64,000 nucleotides of DNA from Coriobacteriaceae bacterium (GTDB lineage: Bacteria > Actinomycetota > Coriobacteriia > Coriobacteriales > Coriobacteriaceae): NCBI GenBank assembly GCA_025993015.1, contig DAJPFV010000001.1, positions 124,001 through 188,000 on the forward strand, given 5' to 3'. The first letter of the stretch is position 1; each line of letters begins with the position of its first letter. A model generated the notes under the pieces. The model was not told the origin of the DNA. It worked only from the letters and a program-made list of their open reading frames with translations, and searched no databases. The translations under genes and the position numbers were made by a program. Below are positions 1 to 8,630 of this stretch, piece by piece.

Positions 1-18
1 ATCAAATTCTTCAGCCAT
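1..18 (-). CDS. Start of an unidentified gene (5' end only)
   Basis: Six codons, beginning MAEEFD, are visible before the window ends, so the product cannot be named. The ATG is supported by a purine-rich GAGGGG about six bases upstream. The gene reads out of the window on the minus strand. It lies downstream of the short reading frame at 178-246, which may be its leader. Confidence 0.6.
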
Positions 19-177
19 GACGGTTCCCCTCTCGAACCAAAAACGGATAACAGCGGTATCGATGCACGACGGACGGCGATTGCCCGGCCGTGCTCAAACC
101 CGGAATTTTGGGGAACCTGCTTTGCAGCTGATTATTTAGTTGTGCGTCGTCTCGCCCGGAGCCGTGAACATACCTGC

Positions 178-246
178 TCATATGCGACTCCGAGCCATAT
201 ATAGGGCGCGCGCGGCAACGCGGCGAATGTATGTCGTCTGCGGCAT
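178..246 (-). CDS. Possible 22-residue leader peptide
   Basis: A short frame starts at an ATG preceded by a near-consensus ribosome site (AAAGGAGG, about eight bases upstream) and ends at TGA. It encodes 22 residues, five of them Arg (positions 8, 9, 13, 19 and 21). A promoter-like pair lies upstream and the next gene on this strand starts about 160 bases downstream at position 18. A GC-rich region with imperfect hairpins lies between the two. Seen: the frame, ribosome site and spacing. Inferred: that it is translated and may act as a leader for the gene at 1-18. It could also be chance. Confidence 0.4.
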   Translation of the reverse strand: MPQTTYIRRVAARALYMARSRI

Positions 247-267
247 ATGCGCACCCTCCTTTACAAG

Positions 268-300
268 TTAAGGTCAACTATATCAACGGTCGTCGACCAT
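268..300 (-). promoter_or_regulatory. Promoter for the 178-246 frame and the gene at 1-18
   Basis: On the minus strand TTCGCA and TATAGT are 17 bases apart, just upstream of the ribosome site of the 22-codon frame. An inverted repeat (CAACGGT and ACCGTTG, 16 bases apart) spans the -35 region and could be an operator. No other strong -10 is visible in this gap. Confidence 0.4.
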
Positions 301-400
301 GCGAACACCGTTGACATTCGTACGACAGCGTCGTGTGCCGTCGTTTAATAAATAATTATCTGCGTTGATAAGAGTTTGTCATCCATCATTCGGCGAACGG

Positions 401-436
401 CAAGACAAAGCCGCCGAGGCTTATATCCCCGACGGC
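401..436 (-). terminator. Rho-independent terminator after modC
   Basis: A ten-base-pair stem (two G-U pairs in RNA) with a seven-base loop is followed on the minus strand by TTTGTCTT. It lies 12 bases after the modC stop and would end the mod transcript. Confidence 0.6.
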
Positions 437-447
437 ATTACCCGGCG

Positions 448-1518
448 CTATCGACAAACCAAATGGATCTTACTCGCATCGAAGTGCATGCGCAGCGTCT
501 CGCCTGCTTGCGGCAGCTCGTCGACAGGCACGCCCACCTTGTTGACCTTCCACTGCAGACGTGTGGGCGCATCGACGCGCGGCACGTCCAGCAGCACCAG
601 CCGCTCAAAGCGCGAATCGCTCACACGGGCCACGTGCAAATCATAGCTGTTGCGGCCCCGCTCCGCGCGATTGTCAACATGGAAGTAGCTTGCGCGAATG
701 CCCAGGTACGCCACATCATCGGGAACCTCGCGACCCACGTTAAAGGTCATGCCCCAGTCGAGGGCCTCAACTTCTTCGTCGCCGATCTTGCGCGCCCGGC
801 TTGTGTTCTTGCAGCCCGTCAGGCGCAGTGCCGCCAGCGTCTGCGGACGACGGACCACGTCCTCGATGGAGCCAATCTCCTCAACATGCCCGTCGTGCAT
901 CACGCAGATGCGCTGACACAGGCGGCACGCTTCGTCGATGTCGTGGCTCACATAGAGCACGGTACGGTTGCAGACGTCGAACAGGTCGAGCATGTTTTGC
1001 TCAAGCGCGCTCTTGAGATACGCATCGAGTGCGCTCATGGGCTCGTCGAACATAAAAATGCCCGGGTGCGCCGCCACCATACGGGCAAGCGCCACGCGTT
1101 GCTGCTGCCCGCCCGAGAGTCGCGCGGGGTAGCGATCGACAAAATCGGCCAGACCGAAAATGCCCAGATAGCGCTCGGCGAGCTTTTTGCGCGCGGCGGC
1201 GTCGCCAGCATCCTTTACACCGGCGCATACGTTATCGGCCACCGTCATGTTGGGAAACAGCTGATAGTTTTGGAACAACAGGGCGCATTTTCGCTCCTGG
1301 GGTGACAGGTTGATGCCAGCCGCCGAGTCAAAAAAGGTCACGCCGTTGACGACGATCTTGCCCTCGTCGGGCGTCTCCACGCCGGCAATGCAGCGCAGTG
1401 TGCAGCTCTTGCCACATCCGGAGGCACCGAGCAAGGCCACGCGCTCCTCGCCGGCCTCAAGCTGCATGTCGAGCACAAACCCGGGATAACGTTTCTTAAT
1501 ATCCAGAACGAGCGACAT
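448..1518 (-). CDS. modC: Molybdate ABC transporter ATP-binding protein ModC
   Basis: ATPase that powers molybdate import with ModA and ModB. 356 residues. Walker A GASGCGKS is at 31-38, the ABC signature LSGGQ at 134-138 and Walker B FMFDEP at 155-160, followed by the SALD D-loop. The part after about residue 235 matches the length expected for a regulatory C-terminal domain of molybdate/sulfate-type ATPases, but I see no clear MOP motif. It starts three bases after the modB stop, with GGGAGG about ten bases upstream. The position as last gene of modABC supports molybdate rather than sulfate as substrate. A terminator follows. Confidence 0.88.
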   Translation of the reverse strand: MSLVLDIKKRYPGFVLDMQLEAGEERVALLGASGCGKSCTLRCIAGVETPDEGKIVVNGVTFFDSAAGINLSPQERKCALLFQNYQLFPNMTVADNVCAGVKDAGDAAARKKLAERYLGIFGLADFVDRYPARLSGGQQQRVALARMVAAHPGIFMFDEPMSALDAYLKSALEQNMLDLFDVCNRTVLYVSHDIDEACRLCQRICVMHDGHVEEIGSIEDVVRRPQTLAALRLTGCKNTSRARKIGDEEVEALDWGMTFNVGREVPDDVAYLGIRASYFHVDNRAERGRNSYDLHVARVSDSRFERLVLLDVPRVDAPTRLQWKVNKVGVPVDELPQAGETLRMHFDASKIHLVCR

Positions 1519-1521
1519 GGC

Positions 1522-2964
1522 CTATCGACCTCCCTGTAATGCGGCATCATCGCGCATGAGCTCGGCCAGTGCCTCGCGATCGATACGCAAGGCATCACCG
1601 CCCGCCGGGTCGAGCGAATCACCCTGTCCGGCGAGATCTTTGGCCTGCTTACGCTCCGCACGGGAAAGGCCCCGCTCGCGGTACTTTTGCGAATGCGCCG
1701 TGTACATATTGATGAACAGAATGACCAGGAAACTGAACGCGATTACGACAACGACCCAAAAGAGGGCCACCGACGTATTGCCGCCCATCCACTCAAAATA
1801 GATGGCGATGGGAATGGTCTGCGTAATGCCGGCGTAGTTGCCCGCAAAAAACAGGGTGCAGCCAAACTCGCCCATCGCACGGGCAAAGGCGAGCACCGTG
1901 CCAGCGGCAATCGAGGGCCAGCCGAGCGGCATCATAAGCCTGGTAAAGATGCGGCGCTCGGACCATCCCAGGGTTCGCGCCGCATCGAGCATCTGCGTGT
2001 CGAGGCTCTCGAAGGCTCCGAGCGCCGTGCGGTAGACGAGCGGGAACGACACCACCACGGCAGAGATCACCGCCGCCGGCCAGGTAAAGACAACCGAGAT
2101 ACCGTGCGCGATGAGCCACTGGCCCACCCCGGTCGAGCGGCCAAACAGCATAAGGAGCAGAAAGCCGCAGACCGTGGGCGGCAGCACCATAGGAATCGTA
2201 AAGACCGAATCGAGCAGGCCCTTGATGCGACTCGTCGTACCCATGGTCTTCCATGCGGCAAACAGGCCCAGCGCAAAGGAGATCAGCAGGGCAAGGCCGC
2301 TCGTTTTAATGGACACCCAAAGCGGGCGATAGTCGATGTCGCCCAAAAAGGAGGCCAGAGAGGTCAAGGGCCCCTGCTCATCCCGCAACACGACGGACGA
2401 TGCTTCTACCATTTGAGCGCTATCAAGCCAACGCGCGCCGCCCTTGGCATCACCCGAGGCTGATGCAATCACCACATAGCGGTCCCCATCCGCACCGCGC
2501 TCGTCAAAGCCATAGGTATACCCGCCGGCATCAAACGTTGTTTCCGCCGTGACATACCAAGGAAGATCCACGTCCCCTAGCTGCGCACCTCCCATGCAGT
2601 TTGCGCTGTCGAGCTTACAAACGAGGGCCTTGAGACCCGATACGCACTCGTTATCCTGCGGATCAAATCCATACTTCTCGACCGCCTTGGGCGATATCCA
2701 CACCACAACGCGATCGGCAGCAGGTGCCACTACAAGGTCCACGTCCTCGTCAACGGGAAACCGGTAGCCCTCAGGCTGGCCCTCCATGGCACGAGCGGTC
2801 CCCCTGGCCAACCGCTCAAAACCCTCGATCCCATAGGAAAGCCCATGAGCGGTCGCAGCAACCTGGGCCCCGTCCTCAGTGTCCCCAGCAAACGCAAATC
2901 CTGGCACCCAGCAAAGCGCGAAGGTCAAAGCACAGGCGACAAGCATGCGGAATCTATTAAGCAC
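1522..2964 (-). CDS. modB: Molybdate ABC transporter permease ModB with extra N-terminal domain
   Basis: Membrane channel of the molybdate importer. About 480 residues from the GTG at 2964, which has GGAG seven bases upstream; in-frame starts further upstream would overlap modA and have no such site. Residues 1-26 look like a signal peptide (Arg residues, then a hydrophobic run ending AFAFA). Residues about 27-210 form a soluble domain I do not recognise, presumably outside the membrane. The rest is a typical permease with several membrane helices and the EAA loop (around DAARTLGWSERRIFTRLMMP). Usual ModB proteins are about 220-270 residues, so this is roughly twice normal length. The modC start follows within three bases. 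Confidence 0.85.
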   Translation of the reverse strand: MLNRFRMLVACALTFALCWVPGFAFAGDTEDGAQVAATAHGLSYGIEGFERLARGTARAMEGQPEGYRFPVDEDVDLVVAPAADRVVVWISPKAVEKYGFDPQDNECVSGLKALVCKLDSANCMGGAQLGDVDLPWYVTAETTFDAGGYTYGFDERGADGDRYVVIASASGDAKGGARWLDSAQMVEASSVVLRDEQGPLTSLASFLGDIDYRPLWVSIKTSGLALLISFALGLFAAWKTMGTTSRIKGLLDSVFTIPMVLPPTVCGFLLLMLFGRSTGVGQWLIAHGISVVFTWPAAVISAVVVSFPLVYRTALGAFESLDTQMLDAARTLGWSERRIFTRLMMPLGWPSIAAGTVLAFARAMGEFGCTLFFAGNYAGITQTIPIAIYFEWMGGNTSVALFWVVVVIAFSFLVILFINMYTAHSQKYRERGLSRAERKQAKDLAGQGDSLDPAGGDALRIDREALAELMRDDAALQGGR

Positions 2965-3032
2965 GAAAAGCTCCAAGCGAATACAAGGACGGAGTGAAAC
3001 ACAAAACGATGGAATTATCGCGCCAAGCCGCA

Positions 3033-3905
3033 CTACGCGGAAAGCTCAAAGCCGTACTTGGCCCAAATCTTCTGAGCCTTCTTGTTGGTCAGACAGAAGT
3101 CGATGAACGCCTTGGCTTCGTCGGCGTGCTCGGAGCTCTCGGCAACGGCACCCGGATACACGATGGGCTTGTGCGAATCCTCGGGGCACACGAAGGCCTC
3201 CTCGATGCCGTCGTAGCGGTAGATGTCAGAACTGTAGACAAAACCGGCCACGCAGTCGCCTGTGGACACATAAGCGGCGGCGGTGCCCACCTTATCGGCC
3301 AGCGCGACCTTGTCGGCGATTTCGGGAGCATACTCGCCATCGTCGCCCTCGGTGCCGGTATAAAGGCCCACGGAAGCCAGCGCCTGGTTGGCATACTTGC
3401 CAGCGGGAACAGTCTTAGCGTCGCCAATGGCGATCTTGCCGTCCAGATTCGCGACGTCGGCGATGGCCTCGACCTTGGTGTCGGAGCCCTCGGCGCGAAT
3501 GATCACGAGGTCGTTGACGAACATGTCCTCACGCGTATCGACGTCGACGAGCTCGGCGGTCTCAGCGTCATCCATGGTGCCCTTGGAAGCGGTGATGAGC
3601 ACGTCGACGGCGGCACCGGCGCGCATCTGCTCGACAAGGTCGCCGGAGGCCTTAAACTGCGTGTCGGCAAAGGTGGTGCCGGTCTGCTCGGTATAGAGTT
3701 CCTGGACCTCGGGGAGCGCCTTCTCGAGCGAGTTGGCGGCAAAGACCTGCAGCTCGACAGCTTTCTTGGAAGATGCCTTAGCAGAACCAGCATCGGATCC
3801 GGCCGGCTCGGACGTCTTGCCGCCCGAGCAGCCGGCAAGACCAAGGCCGGCAGCGACGGCAGCAGAGAGCGAGACGAATCCGCGGCGAGAAACCATATCG
3901 AACAT
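3033..3905 (-). CDS. modA: Molybdate-binding lipoprotein ModA
   Basis: Substrate-binding protein that delivers molybdate (or tungstate) to ModBC. 290 residues from the ATG at 3905, which has AAAGGG about six bases upstream; an in-frame TTG lies two codons further up. The N-terminus has a twin-arginine pair (SRRGF, residues 6-10), a hydrophobic run and a lipobox ending at Cys26 (LAGC), so it is a Tat-type or Sec lipoprotein. The remainder resembles the family (ELQVFAANSLEKALPEVQ; VDVLITASK). It is the first gene of modABC and is preceded by its own promoter and overlapping palindromes. Confidence 0.9.
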   Translation of the reverse strand: MFDMVSRRGFVSLSAAVAAGLGLAGCSGGKTSEPAGSDAGSAKASSKKAVELQVFAANSLEKALPEVQELYTEQTGTTFADTQFKASGDLVEQMRAGAAVDVLITASKGTMDDAETAELVDVDTREDMFVNDLVIIRAEGSDTKVEAIADVANLDGKIAIGDAKTVPAGKYANQALASVGLYTGTEGDDGEYAPEIADKVALADKVGTAAAYVSTGDCVAGFVYSSDIYRYDGIEEAFVCPEDSHKPIVYPGAVAESSEHADEAKAFIDFCLTNKKAQKIWAKYGFELSA

Positions 3906-3965
3906 GTTCAACCCTTTCGAACGCTATGCCCGGGCACCCCGCCGCAGGCTTTAATCTGCAATCAG

Positions 3966-4017
3966 ATTATACTTCCGTGCGAATAATGGTAGTGAGAAAT
4001 TATTCTCGCTAGAGAAT
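3966..4017 (-). promoter_or_regulatory. modA promoter with overlapping palindromes
   Basis: On the minus strand a perfect TATAAT (3966-3971) lies about 60 bases before the modA start. Just upstream are two overlapping inverted repeats: GAGAA-ATTA-TTCTC (3994-4007) and ATTCTC-GCTA-GAGAAT (4002-4017). They share an arm, so three half-sites stand in a row. The -35 is weak, which fits a regulated promoter. The sequence does not match the E. coli ModE site I know, so the regulator is unidentified. Confidence 0.5.
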
Positions 4018-4058
4018 ATAGTTTCGAGGTACCGTACCCCTCGGCGTCGCTTCGGCGG

Positions 4059-4095
4059 AAAACAAAGGCGGAGCGACCGATAAGGTCGCTCCGCC
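4059..4095 (-). terminator. Terminator between mog and modA
   Basis: A perfect 12-base-pair stem (4067-4078 with 4084-4095), loop GATAA, is followed on the minus strand by TTTGTTTT. It separates the moeA-mog transcript from modABC. Confidence 0.85.
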
Positions 4096-4108
4096 GCAGG
4101 TAGTGCGC

Positions 4109-4588
4109 TTATTTGGCGTGTCCGCCGCCCGCCGTCATCTGGGCCGCATGTTCCAGCTGGTCCGCTATGGCCTCCCAGCTTTCGCGGGCGGCCTTCGTGG
4201 AACCGGGAAAGTTTACGACAAGTGTATGACCTCGTTGCATGCAAATAGCGCGCGAGAGCATGGCGCGGCGTGTCTTGGTCATCGAGTACGCACGGATTGC
4301 CTCTGCAATACCCGGCACATCGCGGTCGCAGACGGCACGCGTCGCCTCGGGCGTCACATCGCGCATCGAAAGCCCCGTACCGCCGCAGGTGAGCACGACG
4401 TTGGCGTGGCACCCATCGGCGGCTTCCACAACGGCATCACCAATCTCGCTGACGTCGTCGCGCACGACCACATGTGAGGCGACCGTCCAGCCCTGTGCCT
4501 CGATAAGTTCCTCGAGTGCAGCACCCGCCTCGTCCTGGGCTAGATCGCGCGTATCCGAGCACGTCACGATCGATATCTTCAGCTCCAT
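4109..4588 (-). CDS. Molybdopterin biosynthesis protein of the MoaB/Mog family
   Basis: Family members adenylylate molybdopterin, preparing it for metal insertion by MoeA. 159 residues from the ATG at 4588, which has a perfect AGGAGG six bases upstream. The family motifs are clear: VTCSDTRD near the start, LTCGGTGLSMRDVTPEAT in the middle, and LVVNFPGSTKAA near the C-terminus. It begins ten bases after the moeA stop, so the two are co-transcribed, and it is followed by a strong terminator. MoaB and Mog are hard to separate by eye; the pairing with moeA suggests the Mog role. Confidence 0.85.
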   Translation of the reverse strand: MELKISIVTCSDTRDLAQDEAGAALEELIEAQGWTVASHVVVRDDVSEIGDAVVEAADGCHANVVLTCGGTGLSMRDVTPEATRAVCDRDVPGIAEAIRAYSMTKTRRAMLSRAICMQRGHTLVVNFPGSTKAARESWEAIADQLEHAAQMTAGGGHAK

Positions 4589-4598
4589 AGCATTCCTC

Positions 4599-5861
4599 CT
4601 ACAACACGGCGCCCTCGGGCAGGTCGACGCGAACAACGTCCACGACATCTCCCGCCTTGAGCTCGCACGGTCCTTCGTCAATACGCAGCAGGCAGTTGGC
4701 CCGCTGCATCGTGCCGAGCAGCGCCGAATTCTGCGTCTTGGCCTCGGTCACCAACAGCTCACCGGTCTCGGGGTCGCGCAAAACCGTGGCGCGATCGAAG
4801 AAGCGGCGGTCCTGGCGCTTTTTCACACCGTGGGTAAGAGCCGCTCGCTGTACGGGACGCGCCCCCTCGGCAAAACCACGCATCTTGCGGATCGCCGGAC
4901 GGGCAAGCATCTCAAAGCCCACATACGCCGCGGCCGGATTGCCTGAAAGCCCCAGGTAGGGCTTACCCCCGAGCAAGCCAAACGTGATGGCCTTGCCCGG
5001 ACGCATCGAGATGCGGTCAAACAGCACCTCGCCCTCGCGCCGGACGAGCGCCGTCACATAGTCGTAATCGCCCGCCGAGGCGCCACCGCTCGTAATGACA
5101 AAATCGCACTCTCGCGTGGCGCGATGTACCAGCTCGGCAATCGCCTGCTCATCATCGGGCGCGATGCCGTAGAACACGGGCTCGGCGCCGGCATCGAGTG
5201 CCTCGGCCATCAGCGCCGAGGAGTTGGAATCGCGAATCTGACCACGCGCCGGTACCTTACTCGGTGCGACCAGCTCCGTGCCCAGCGAGATGATGCCCAC
5301 ACGCGGGGCAGCGTGCACCTTCACGCTCGCGTATCCGGCGCTCGCCAGCAGACCCGCGCCCGCCGGAGCCACGACCTCGCCGGCGTGCATCACAACATCG
5401 CCGGCATGGGCCTCCTCGGCAGCAGAGCGAACGTTCTCCCCTACCTTGGCCGGCGCCGAAAAGCGAACGTGCGAGCCCTCGTTGCCGTCACCGTCGAGCA
5501 CATCGACGATCTCGTACTTCACCACGGCATCGGAACCTTCGGGTACTGGCGCGCCCGTCATGATGCGGACCGTCTCGCCCGCGCCGATTGCGCCCTCAAA
5601 CACATGGCCCGCGGCCTCGTGTCCGATAACGTCGAGCGTCACCGGCGCCTCGCCAGATGCCTGCGCCAAGTCCGCCGAGCGCACGGCATATCCGTCCATA
5701 GCGCTGTTGGCAAACGGCGAGATGTCGATATCGGCCACCGCGTCCTCGGCCAAGGGAAAACCAGCCGCCTGCCACACGGGAATCTCGATGAGATCCGTCG
5801 GAGCAACGTGCGACAAAACAATCGACTGCGCATCCTCCAACGGTATGAGTTTCTCTGCCAT
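4599..5861 (-). CDS. moeA: Molybdopterin molybdenumtransferase MoeA
   Basis: Inserts molybdate into adenylylated molybdopterin in the last step of cofactor synthesis. 420 residues from the ATG at 5861, with GAGG five bases upstream (a GTG two codons earlier is less well placed). Family motifs are NSAMDGYAVRSAD near residue 50, IMTGAPVPEGSDAVVKYE near 110, the MoCF-binding core VITSGGASAGDYD near 240, and LGLSGNPAAAYVGFEM near 300. Length is normal. First gene of a two-gene operon with the MoaB/Mog gene, divergent from the ClC gene. Confidence 0.92.
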   Translation of the reverse strand: MAEKLIPLEDAQSIVLSHVAPTDLIEIPVWQAAGFPLAEDAVADIDISPFANSAMDGYAVRSADLAQASGEAPVTLDVIGHEAAGHVFEGAIGAGETVRIMTGAPVPEGSDAVVKYEIVDVLDGDGNEGSHVRFSAPAKVGENVRSAAEEAHAGDVVMHAGEVVAPAGAGLLASAGYASVKVHAAPRVGIISLGTELVAPSKVPARGQIRDSNSSALMAEALDAGAEPVFYGIAPDDEQAIAELVHRATRECDFVITSGGASAGDYDYVTALVRREGEVLFDRISMRPGKAITFGLLGGKPYLGLSGNPAAAYVGFEMLARPAIRKMRGFAEGARPVQRAALTHGVKKRQDRRFFDRATVLRDPETGELLVTEAKTQNSALLGTMQRANCLLRIDEGPCELKAGDVVDVVRVDLPEGAVL

Positions 5862-6036
5862 ATGCACCTCTTAATGCCACGGCGCACAACAGGGGCGCCA
5901 ATTCTTTATGCTTGTCTCAGTATAATCCCCCGACGCACGACCGCGACTCGGCCTGTACCCGCAAATACACCTGTCGGTTGCAGGCCGCGAAACAGAATGG
6001 AAACCAACCCACCGGCTCGTCGCGTTTACCGCGTTT

Positions 6037-6042
6037 TATAAT
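6037..6042 (+). promoter_or_regulatory. -10 element before the ClC gene
   Basis: A perfect TATAAT 31 bases before the ATG at 6073; the -35 is weak. A second -10-like TATACT on the minus strand near 5919-5924 could serve moeA. Confidence 0.4.
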
Positions 6043-6072
6043 TGCTTGCGTTGCAACCTAAAAGAGGAACGT

Positions 6073-7494
6073 ATGGCTCATAACGACAAACCCGAAAGCG
6101 CAAACAAAGCGCAGGATCATTTCCAGCCGCTCGACGACGGCGGTTTTTTCTCCCTTAATGACGTCATCACGGCAGGCAGGCATCAACTTACCCGCTCCGA
6201 GCATCTCTTGGCTGCCGACACGCGCCGCAACGCCCGCAACCTACTAGCGAGCACTAAGTTGCTCGTACTCGTCGTCACCGTCTCGCTCGCCATGGGCGTT
6301 GCCGCTTGGGCGTTTTTGGCCTCATTAAATATCGCGACCGACTATCGCGAGCACCATGCGTGGATTTACGCGCTGCTTCCCGTTGTGGGCGTTGCCACCG
6401 CATGGGTGTACAAAAACCACGGTCTCGCCGCCAAGCGTGGCAACAACCTGGTCATCGACTCCGCTCTGGGCACACGCCTCATCCATATGCGCATGGCCAT
6501 CCTCACCTTCGTCTGCTCCACGCTCACGCACCTCACCGGCGGCTCGGCCGGTCGCGAGGGAGCTGCGGTGCAGATTGGCGGCACCATCGCCAGCAACATC
6601 TCGAGCCTCGCCCACCTCAAAAAGCATGACCACCACGACCTCATGCTCGCCGGCATCTCGTCGGCCTTTGGCGCCGTGTTCGGCTCGCCCCTTGCCGGGG
6701 CTTTCTTTGGCATGGAGATGTGCTTTATCGGCAAGATCGACTACACCGCGGGCATCTACTGCCTGGTCGCCTCGTTTACCGGCTACTTTACATCACTCGC
6801 CCTGGGTACCGAGTACGAGGCGAATGTCATCACCAGCGTTCCCAACATGACACCACGGACGGTTGTCATCGTTGTTATCAGCGCCATTATCTTCGGTTTG
6901 ACGGCACGCCTCTTTGCCTGGTCGGTTCGAACCGTCAAGAGCCTGTACGGTCGTTTTATCACCAACTACCTTACTCGCGCACTCGTGGGCGCGCTCGTGG
7001 TTTTGGCCGCCTATGCCCTTCTCGACGCCTGGGACTATGCCGGCCTTGCCACCTGGCTCTCGGGCGCCGGGTTCGCCGGTACCACGACCCTGGCGGACGC
7101 AGCCATCAAGCTCGTGGTGACGGCGCTCACTCTGGGCGCCGGCTTCCAAGGCGGCGAGGTCACGCCCCTGTTTGGCATCGGTGCGGCGCTCGGCGGCTGG
7201 ATCGGTTGCCTCGTCGGAATCGACCCCAGCTTTCTGGCGGCTCTCGGCATGCTCGGCGTGTTCTGCGCCGGCCTCAACGTGCCCATCACCACCTGCATGA
7301 TGGCCATCGACCTGTTCCACGGCACGGCAGCCGGCTTCTTCGTGATCGTGGCGTTTATCAGCTATCTCGTCGGCGGCCACCGCGGCGTATATCCCGCGCA
7401 GCGCATTGTCTCGCCTAAACGCCGTTCGCTTATTGTGGATGAGGGCGGTACGGTAGCGGATGCTATCGAGCGCCACAACGACCTGATAGAGTAG
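6073..7494 (+). CDS. ClC-family chloride channel or transporter
   Basis: Polytopic membrane protein that moves chloride (or fluoride), often in exchange for protons. 473 residues from the ATG at 6073, which has AGAGG five bases upstream. The ClC signature is seen as GGSAGREGAAVQIGG, with the gating glutamate at about residue 162, and a second conserved stretch GGEVTPLFGIGAALGG near residue 360. About ten or more hydrophobic segments are visible and the N-terminal 60 residues are soluble. No CBS domains follow. It resembles short bacterial 'voltage-gated chloride channel' proteins. It stands alone, divergent from moeA. Confidence 0.85.
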   Translation: MAHNDKPESANKAQDHFQPLDDGGFFSLNDVITAGRHQLTRSEHLLAADTRRNARNLLASTKLLVLVVTVSLAMGVAAWAFLASLNIATDYREHHAWIYALLPVVGVATAWVYKNHGLAAKRGNNLVIDSALGTRLIHMRMAILTFVCSTLTHLTGGSAGREGAAVQIGGTIASNISSLAHLKKHDHHDLMLAGISSAFGAVFGSPLAGAFFGMEMCFIGKIDYTAGIYCLVASFTGYFTSLALGTEYEANVITSVPNMTPRTVVIVVISAIIFGLTARLFAWSVRTVKSLYGRFITNYLTRALVGALVVLAAYALLDAWDYAGLATWLSGAGFAGTTTLADAAIKLVVTALTLGAGFQGGEVTPLFGIGAALGGWIGCLVGIDPSFLAALGMLGVFCAGLNVPITTCMMAIDLFHGTAAGFFVIVAFISYLVGGHRGVYPAQRIVSPKRRSLIVDEGGTVADAIERHNDLIE

Positions 7495-7581
7495 ACGTTA
7501 GTATTCGCCGTGCAGCCACAATCGGGGGCAATTCGACCTGAGCGCGACCGCACCGTCACGTCATACGCCAGGAGTCGCTCC

Positions 7582-8544
7582 ATGCACGCAACTGATTTTG
7601 GTCGCACGCTCATAATCGCCAACCCTGCCGCCCAGTCGGGTGCGGCGCGCGAGGTCGCTGAGCGCCTGCAGCGCTTTTTGGACATGACCGCGCGCTCATC
7701 CCAGTTTGACCTGGTGCTGACTGAGCGCATGGGACATGCCAAGGAGCTTGCCGCGCAGGCTCAGGGCTATCGCACCGTTATCGCCCTTGGCGGCGACGGC
7801 GTGATCCACGAGGTCGCCAATGGACTCATGAAGCAGGATGAGGCGGTCCGTCCCGCCCTTGCCGTCCTACCCGTAGGCTCCGGCAACGATTTTGCCCAGA
7901 CCCTCGGTATCGACGATTTCTCCGGCAAGGATTTTGGCGCGCTGCTCACCTGCGAGCTGCAGCGCCAGGATATCGGACGCATTCGCTCATGGAACCCCGC
8001 AAACGGCAGCGGCGAGGCTACCGTTGAGTACTACGACCAAACGCTTTCGGTCGGCATCGATGCCGCCATCGGCCTGGGCACCACCGAGCTGCGCAAAAAG
8101 ACGGGCCTCGCTGGCGCTCCGCTCTACACCCTCTCGGGTCTGGAGCAGTTTGGTCTGCGCTACCGCAACTACCCCATGACAGTCAGCTTTGACGGGGCGC
8201 CCGCCGAGCGCGTAAGGGCGATCATCATGGCGATTCAGCTGGGCCCCACGTATGGCTCGGGCTATCGCATCTGCCCCGATGCCGACCCCTGCGACGGCAT
8301 GCTCGACGTCTGCTACGCATGCGGCCCCGTCCCTCGCGCGATTGCCCTGCCTATGTTTCTTTCGGCCAAGGACGGCCACCATACCAAGCTGCCGCCGGTT
8401 CGCATGCGCCGCTGCCGCCATGCCGAGTTCACGTTCGAGGAGCCCGACTACCCCATCCAAGCCGACGGCGAGCCCGTTGTCGCCTCGCGCATCGAGGTCG
8501 ACGTCCTCGGCGGCGCCCTCCACGTCTGGCACCCCACCCACTAG
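7582..8544 (+). CDS. Diacylglycerol kinase family (YegS/BmrU-like) lipid kinase
   Basis: Likely phosphorylates a lipid such as diacylglycerol at the membrane. 320 residues from the ATG at 7582, with AGGAG seven bases upstream. Family motifs are LIIANPAAQSG at the N-terminus, the ATP-binding IALGGDGVIHEVANGL near residue 70, and the LAVLPVGSGNDFA motif near 95. The C-terminal part ends with the usual QADGEPV stretch. It follows the ClC gene by 87 bases and is followed by a hairpin element. The exact substrate cannot be told from sequence. Confidence 0.85.
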   Translation: MHATDFGRTLIIANPAAQSGAAREVAERLQRFLDMTARSSQFDLVLTERMGHAKELAAQAQGYRTVIALGGDGVIHEVANGLMKQDEAVRPALAVLPVGSGNDFAQTLGIDDFSGKDFGALLTCELQRQDIGRIRSWNPANGSGEATVEYYDQTLSVGIDAAIGLGTTELRKKTGLAGAPLYTLSGLEQFGLRYRNYPMTVSFDGAPAERVRAIIMAIQLGPTYGSGYRICPDADPCDGMLDVCYACGPVPRAIALPMFLSAKDGHHTKLPPVRMRRCRHAEFTFEEPDYPIQADGEPVVASRIEVDVLGGALHVWHPTH

Positions 8545-8551
8545 CTATCCC

Positions 8552-8622
8552 TAAGTTGCGGTGAAATAGGGACTGTTTATGCAGGTAAAGCCGGAAAACA
8601 ATCCCTATTTCACCGCAACTTA
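8552..8622. repeat. Intergenic hairpin, copy 1 of a three-copy family
   Basis: A perfect 21-base inverted repeat (8552-8572 with 8602-8622) whose arm begins TAAGTTGCGGTGAAATAGGG; pairing continues with one mismatch for about eight more bases. The core AGTTGCGGTGRAATA recurs at 37046 and, slightly changed, at 37988. It lies between converging genes and may work as a two-way terminator, but there is no clear T-run. Confidence 0.75.
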
Positions 8623-8630
8623 CGAGGAGG

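Noticed and set aside
5862..6072. Moco riboswitch before moeA
   Set aside because: The short AT-rich spacer does not show the conserved Moco RNA motif.
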